Part shown: in pieces, positions 60,420-64,000 of the stretch
How positions within the stretch are numbered: position 1 is the first letter of the stretch
Layout of the letters: the number at the start of each line of letters is the position of its first letter
Assembly: GCA_015680685.1 (NCBI GenBank)
Contig: MNCI01029357.1
Coordinates: 506,153-570,152 of the forward strand
Reading direction: 5' to 3'
Length of the DNA stretch: 64,000 nt
From: Gnetum montanum
Lineage: Eukaryota > Streptophyta > Gnetopsida > Gnetales > Gnetaceae
The notes under the pieces: generated by a model
The model's input: only the letters and a program-made list of their open reading frames with translations
What the model was told of the DNA's origin: nothing
Database searches by the model: none
Translations under genes and position numbers: made by a program

Positions 60420-61106
60420 TCAAAGATGGAAGCGGGGAAGGGATCGGCGGATTTCGGCGACAGTGGCCGCGTCCATGGCGAAGGAGCGCTCGAGAACCAG
60501 ACTCGGAATGGACGGCTGGGAAGCGAAGGAGGCGGTTGGCACAAAGCTGAAGCCCACGTTCTGGCTCGTGAACATGAACAACGCCTGCGCCGGCTCCCTG
60601 CCACTGTTGAATGTGTAGTGAACGAGGCCCTGCGGCACCACGAACACGTCGCCTGCGCCGGCACGGCCGCTGAAGAGACGGTTGCCACTGTCAACGAATC
60701 CCCAGTCGAGGGCGCCGGCCACCACGAAAACGACTTGGTTGCCCCGCGGGTGCACGTGCGGCGGTGTCACGTCACCCGGGGCGGACTCGCAGCGGCCGAG
60801 CGTGGCGCCCAGCGTATTGAGGCCCGGAAATCCCGACGCTGCCGACGCAAATACGCAGCTGAAGCCCAGCGTGTTGGCGCTCGTGTTCAGAGGCACCGCC
60901 AGCGCCGACGTCTGAAAGTGTGCCGCCCTCACCGTCGCCGGGTTTATGCACGGCAGCCCGTTTTGCCACGTTTCGGCTGCCGTGTCGGCCACGCAGTAGT
61001 CCTGCAGCAGTCCTGGGTCAGCCACCACGCATGATCGTGGAATGGCCGCCAACAGCAGCAGCAGCGACAACAACACCACCGTCGGCAACTGCGTTTGTTT
61101 CATCAT
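60420..61106 (-). CDS. Germin-like protein (secreted cupin), intronless
   Basis: Germin-like proteins are secreted cell-wall cupins; members act as manganese oxalate oxidases or superoxide dismutases, or have no known activity. The longest frame starts at 61166 (248 aa). I prefer Met21/22 (61106 or 61103), which puts the hydrophobic signal (VVLLSLLLLLAA) near the N-terminus; Met22 also has A at -3. Numbering from the long frame: mature start near Asp50 (DPGLLQDYC), the germin disulfide pair Cys58/Cys73 with exactly 14 residues between, a glycosylation site at Asn94, and cupin box 1 PPHVHPRGNQVVF with His137 and His139. Gln144 stands where the metal-binding Glu is expected. Cupin box 2 is GDVFVVPQGLVHYTFN with His183. 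Length and order fit the family. No frameshift or stop interrupts it. GC is far above the flanks. No homologue lies nearby. A minus-strand AATAAA lies at 60150-60155. Confidence 0.93.
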   Translation of the reverse strand: MMKQTQLPTVVLLSLLLLLAAIPRSCVVADPGLLQDYCVADTAAETWQNGLPCINPATVRAAHFQTSALAVPLNTSANTLGFSCVFASAASGFPGLNTLGATLGRCESAPGDVTPPHVHPRGNQVVFVVAGALDWGFVDSGNRLFSGRAGAGDVFVVPQGLVHYTFNSGREPAQALFMFTSQNVGFSFVPTASFASQPSIPSLVLERSFAMDAATVAEIRRSLPRFHL

Positions 61107-61253
61107 CTGCGCCTGCGTCGTCACTTTTAGTTTTAGGGCAGCGTTTTGAAGAAGGCTGTGCAGCATCAGTGGCCGAGTCGGGACTCAAAATGGATTACTT
61201 AACTTTCTTCCGCTGCCTCCAGCGCTCGCTTTGTCTCCTCTCGTGCGTTGTTG

Positions 61254-61261
61254 CTTTATAA
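61254..61261 (-). promoter_or_regulatory. TATA box of the germin-like gene
   Basis: TTATAAAG on the minus strand lies 88 bp before the upstream ATG (61166) and 148 bp before the preferred ATG (61106). A start site about 30 bp downstream would give a leader of roughly 60 or 115 nt. It sits at the edge of the GC-rich island. Confidence 0.55.
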
Positions 61262-61638
61262 CGCTAGAAATTTGTGCCGAGTCTTCATTTGTTTTCTTAA
61301 ATTAAGACATTTGGAATTGAATTTGTGTTTTCTCCATTCTTCTCGTACGGTCTATGATCCACGTTGGCTTCTAAATACTCTTATACCTTCATTTACTGGA
61401 ATGAGCGTGTTCCTTAAACTTATTGCAATTTTATTTTTCAAATGTTAACCAATTTCTCAGTCTGGTATTAGACTCGCATTACGAATGTGTGAGTCTGAAG
61501 AATATCAGACTCGTGATACCTCCGTCGTAACTCTCAACTGCAACCAGTAAAGGCTGGCTCGTTAACCTTTTCCATAAATGAGATATGGAAAAATCGCCGC
61601 CCATTCAGCTGCAACGTCACGGAGAAAAAGCTGTGACC
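61262..61638. other. Upstream region of the germin-like gene
   Basis: Base composition falls back towards the AT-rich background here. No second gene is seen; short frames on both strands are not convincing. Confidence 0.4.
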
Positions 61639-61945
61639 CCAACTTACACGGGAGCCAACTTGATTTTTGTCTGTGAGGGACTGCGATGGATATGGCAAAA
61701 TCCGTATCCGTTCCCATGACAACCCAACTTACAAGGCAAACCAACCTGATTTTTTGTCCGATTTAATTGTCCATCTCACATCGTACAAGGGACTCCCATG
61801 GATATCCCTATCCATTCACATGGCAATCCCAACTCACAGGGCAAGGCAACCCAACCTGATCTTTGTCTGATTTAATTTTGTCCATTCCACATCCTATAAG
61901 GTACTCATGGATATGACAAAGCCCTATCCGTTCCCATGGGTGAAC
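61639..61945. repeat. Three-unit tandem repeat upstream of the germin-like gene
   Basis: Units start near 61639, 61724 and 61829 (about 85, 105 and 117 bp). Each has 'ccaactYaca', then 'caacYtgatYtttgtc', then 'atggatat' and 'tatccRttc' with 'catgg' or 'catga'. The first unit lacks a middle piece ('gatttaattgtccat') present in the other two. Confidence 0.75.
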
Positions 61946-62099
61946 TCTTCTTAACCTCATCTCTCCTTTGTCACATCCCATTCCGCATGAGCCTAGATAA
62001 CCTTTTTGTTAAATAATAAATGTTACTGATGGGATTCCAAAGATACATTCAAAGGTAAAGGTAGACTTTCCATTATGAAATANGAAGGAGGTTACATTG

Positions 62100-63990
62100 G
62101 CAACAATTGATATAAACTAAGAAGTACAACATTATATTTAGTTTTTAGGAAATGAGGGCTTAAACAATTAGGAAGAATATGCTTGTCATTTTCAAAATCA
62201 TCAAAGATGCAAAGTCTACAAGCACAAATGTTTATATATTTCTAGTTCCTATTTGTAGCTAATTGAAACTTAATCTAATTTCTCTTATCATATGATAGCC
62301 TTAAAAAGGATTTTAGCTTAAAGGTGAATTACTTCACTTTTTAACAAATTGCCTTTAACATAAGTGAGGTAAAATTTGTTTTTGCTATTTGGGTTTGGCC
62401 AAAGCCCATAAAGAACTCCTGCTTTAACCTTTTTGTAATGGAATTAGAATTGCTTTGTACCTCATCAAAAGCTATGTTCTATTTGCCAAGCTACTCTAAA
62501 CCTTGATGAAACCATCCTTTCTCTATGGAATCATCTAGAGCTGCCTTAGAAAAACTAATGGCATTAAGGTTTTTTAGTTTGTGGGAATAAGTAAAAAATT
62601 GGCTAAGAGCCTCAACCTCTAATGGTAATAAATAAGTATCTAGGAGAAGCATGTGGTAAGGAGTTCGAGGCTTACCCTTAACTCATCTAACAAAAATATA
62701 TTTTATACTCTTTTAATATTATTCTAACATTTCTCATAAAGACTTGCACTCAAACTAGATAGCCATCTAACATAGTAGCATAAATAGTAGATTAGAAAAT
62801 TTTCTTCTTAAACCTCAATGCCTAAATGTTTAGGGCTTTTCATTTGTTCTTGAAAGCATAGAAACCTTTCATACCAACAACATAGTGGTTTTTCATACAT
62901 ACATTCTACATGTAAGTATTAGCATACATAAGCCTTAAATATCTAGTGGAATTAACCTTTTTTTATTTTATGGTTGTCAATTATAAAATCAATGTTTATA
63001 CTTATTATGCCCTAAATCATAATTTTGGTTTTACAAACATTTACTTTCGTGTCCAAGGAATCATAGAAATGCATCAATCTTTGAAAAAACTTCTACATGC
63101 CTCTTTTTGAAGTTGAAAACAAAGTAGAATTATTAGCATACATTAAAAATTTAACAAGATAATTACTAACTTTAATTGCATTTATTTAAGAAGCTATATT
63201 AAGCCAATTTTTAGGAAATTTGATGAAGATTCGAAATAAGGCTAGAGATAGGGGGCAACCCTTCTTGACTCTAATATTACTAAAAATGTGGGCAATGTCT
63301 TATAAATCATCATCCTAGAGTTTAATTATAACATTTTACTAAATATTTTGAGTAACTTTAATTAGATCATTAGGATTTCTAATATCAATTAAATGCTAAC
63401 AAAGCTTTTTCTTAACCCTAGAATTAAAAGCTTTTAAGAAATTCATGAAATAAGAAAAACATTTTTTATTGGGTCTTTTCATAAAATCCATGGTGTACAA
63501 GAGAGTAACCAAGTGATCAATTGTTGAATGCTTTATTCCAAAGCTTGTTTATACTACAACTCTTAAATTATTTTGCTTAGCCCAATTAGTAAACCTTCTC
63601 TCTAGGTGCCCAAAAATTTTGCAAAAATATTATTAATTGTAATCATTCTATAATTATTTAAATTAGCCATGTCTCTTTTTCTTATGGAGGATAACTGAGA
63701 TCCAAAATGATGCTTTCATTCAACATCTTGCAAATTTCTCTATGAATATATGATCACCTCAATTAAATAGAATAGCATATAAATCATCAACATCTGAAAC
63801 TTTATCTTCAGCTAATTTTTCAAGGATATAAATTATTTCATCCTTAGATAATTACAATTTATAATAGGGGTTTAAGATGGAATAATCTTCATGTTCATAC
63901 GAAAATAAATTTTTATTAAATGAGATATTTCAAAGAAGGAAAATAACATTAACTCTTAGCATTTTCCAAAATTGCCTTAGTTCTTTAATA
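62100..63990 (-). pseudogene. LINE (non-LTR retrotransposon) reverse transcriptase remnant
   Basis: Read on the minus strand, RT blocks appear in order: NNYRMITINNIFAKF (63650), NWAKQNNLR (63590), HSTIDHLVTLLYTMDFMKRP (63540-63480), YFMNFLKAFNS (63450), VKKGCPLSLALF (63260), FLMYANNSTLFSTSKRGM (63150-63100), and LDTKVNVCKTKIMI (63050-63010), then IDFIIDNHKI. These match LINE RT motifs, with F-D to F-N at the first catalytic site and Y-A-D-D to Y-A-N-N at the second. The remainder to 62100 is a decayed C-terminal part. The 5' end (endonuclease) lies outside the window. A few stops interrupt each block, so it is dead. Confidence 0.85.
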
Positions 63991-64000
63991 ATTATGTAAA

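Noticed and set aside
60426-61034. 202-codon plus-strand frame across the germin-like gene
   Set aside because: It is antisense to the germin frame. In GC-rich sequence long shadow frames are expected, and it shows no known domain.

Overview
This looks like nuclear DNA from a land plant with a large, repeat-filled genome, most likely a gymnosperm or another non-flowering vascular plant. The evidence is a very AT-rich background, old nested Ty3/gypsy elements of Athila/Tat type full of stop codons, a decayed LINE, and a single short, intronless, GC-rich gene with a plant-specific product (a germin-like protein). The species assignment is inference. Three single N bases (2623, 9065, 62083) show this is an assembled eukaryotic contig.

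Layout. 1-18497 and 28446-28742: old AT-rich repeat sequence in which recognisable blocks (here called Y, Z and X) recur in the same order about 15 kb apart. Element A (1893-11197, +) is a decayed gag-pro-RT-RH-IN element with a perfect 5-bp target duplication, inserted between blocks Y and Z. Element B (18498-28440, +) has 1.7-kb LTRs packed with hairpin-like units. It has a Tat-like gag and protease, no visible RT, RNase H or integrase, and a 31-33 bp tandem array in its 3' region. It sits in block X. The stretch 28743-56916 is a composite with three LTRs and two internal regions (D and E). Its first LTR is split by element C (28814-35040, - strand), a gag-only deletion derivative. About 47 kb of the 64 kb (roughly 74%) is LTR retrotransposon.

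56922-60400 holds AT-rich sequence and a decayed minus-strand coding-like stretch of unknown origin. The one intact gene is a germin-like protein on the minus strand (60420-61106, or 61166 with the upstream ATG). It lies in a sharp GC- and CpG-rich island, with a TATA box upstream and a three-unit tandem repeat beyond that. 62100-64000 holds a minus-strand LINE reverse transcriptase remnant.

No gene system links these parts: retroelements landed around one cupin gene and decayed. Most lost catalytic residues fit G-to-A / C-to-T transitions, the expected trace of cytosine methylation. What stands out is the architecture: two different routes to non-autonomous elements (B and C), a three-LTR composite, an extra ORF present only in D and E, and a germin whose metal-binding Glu is replaced by Gln.
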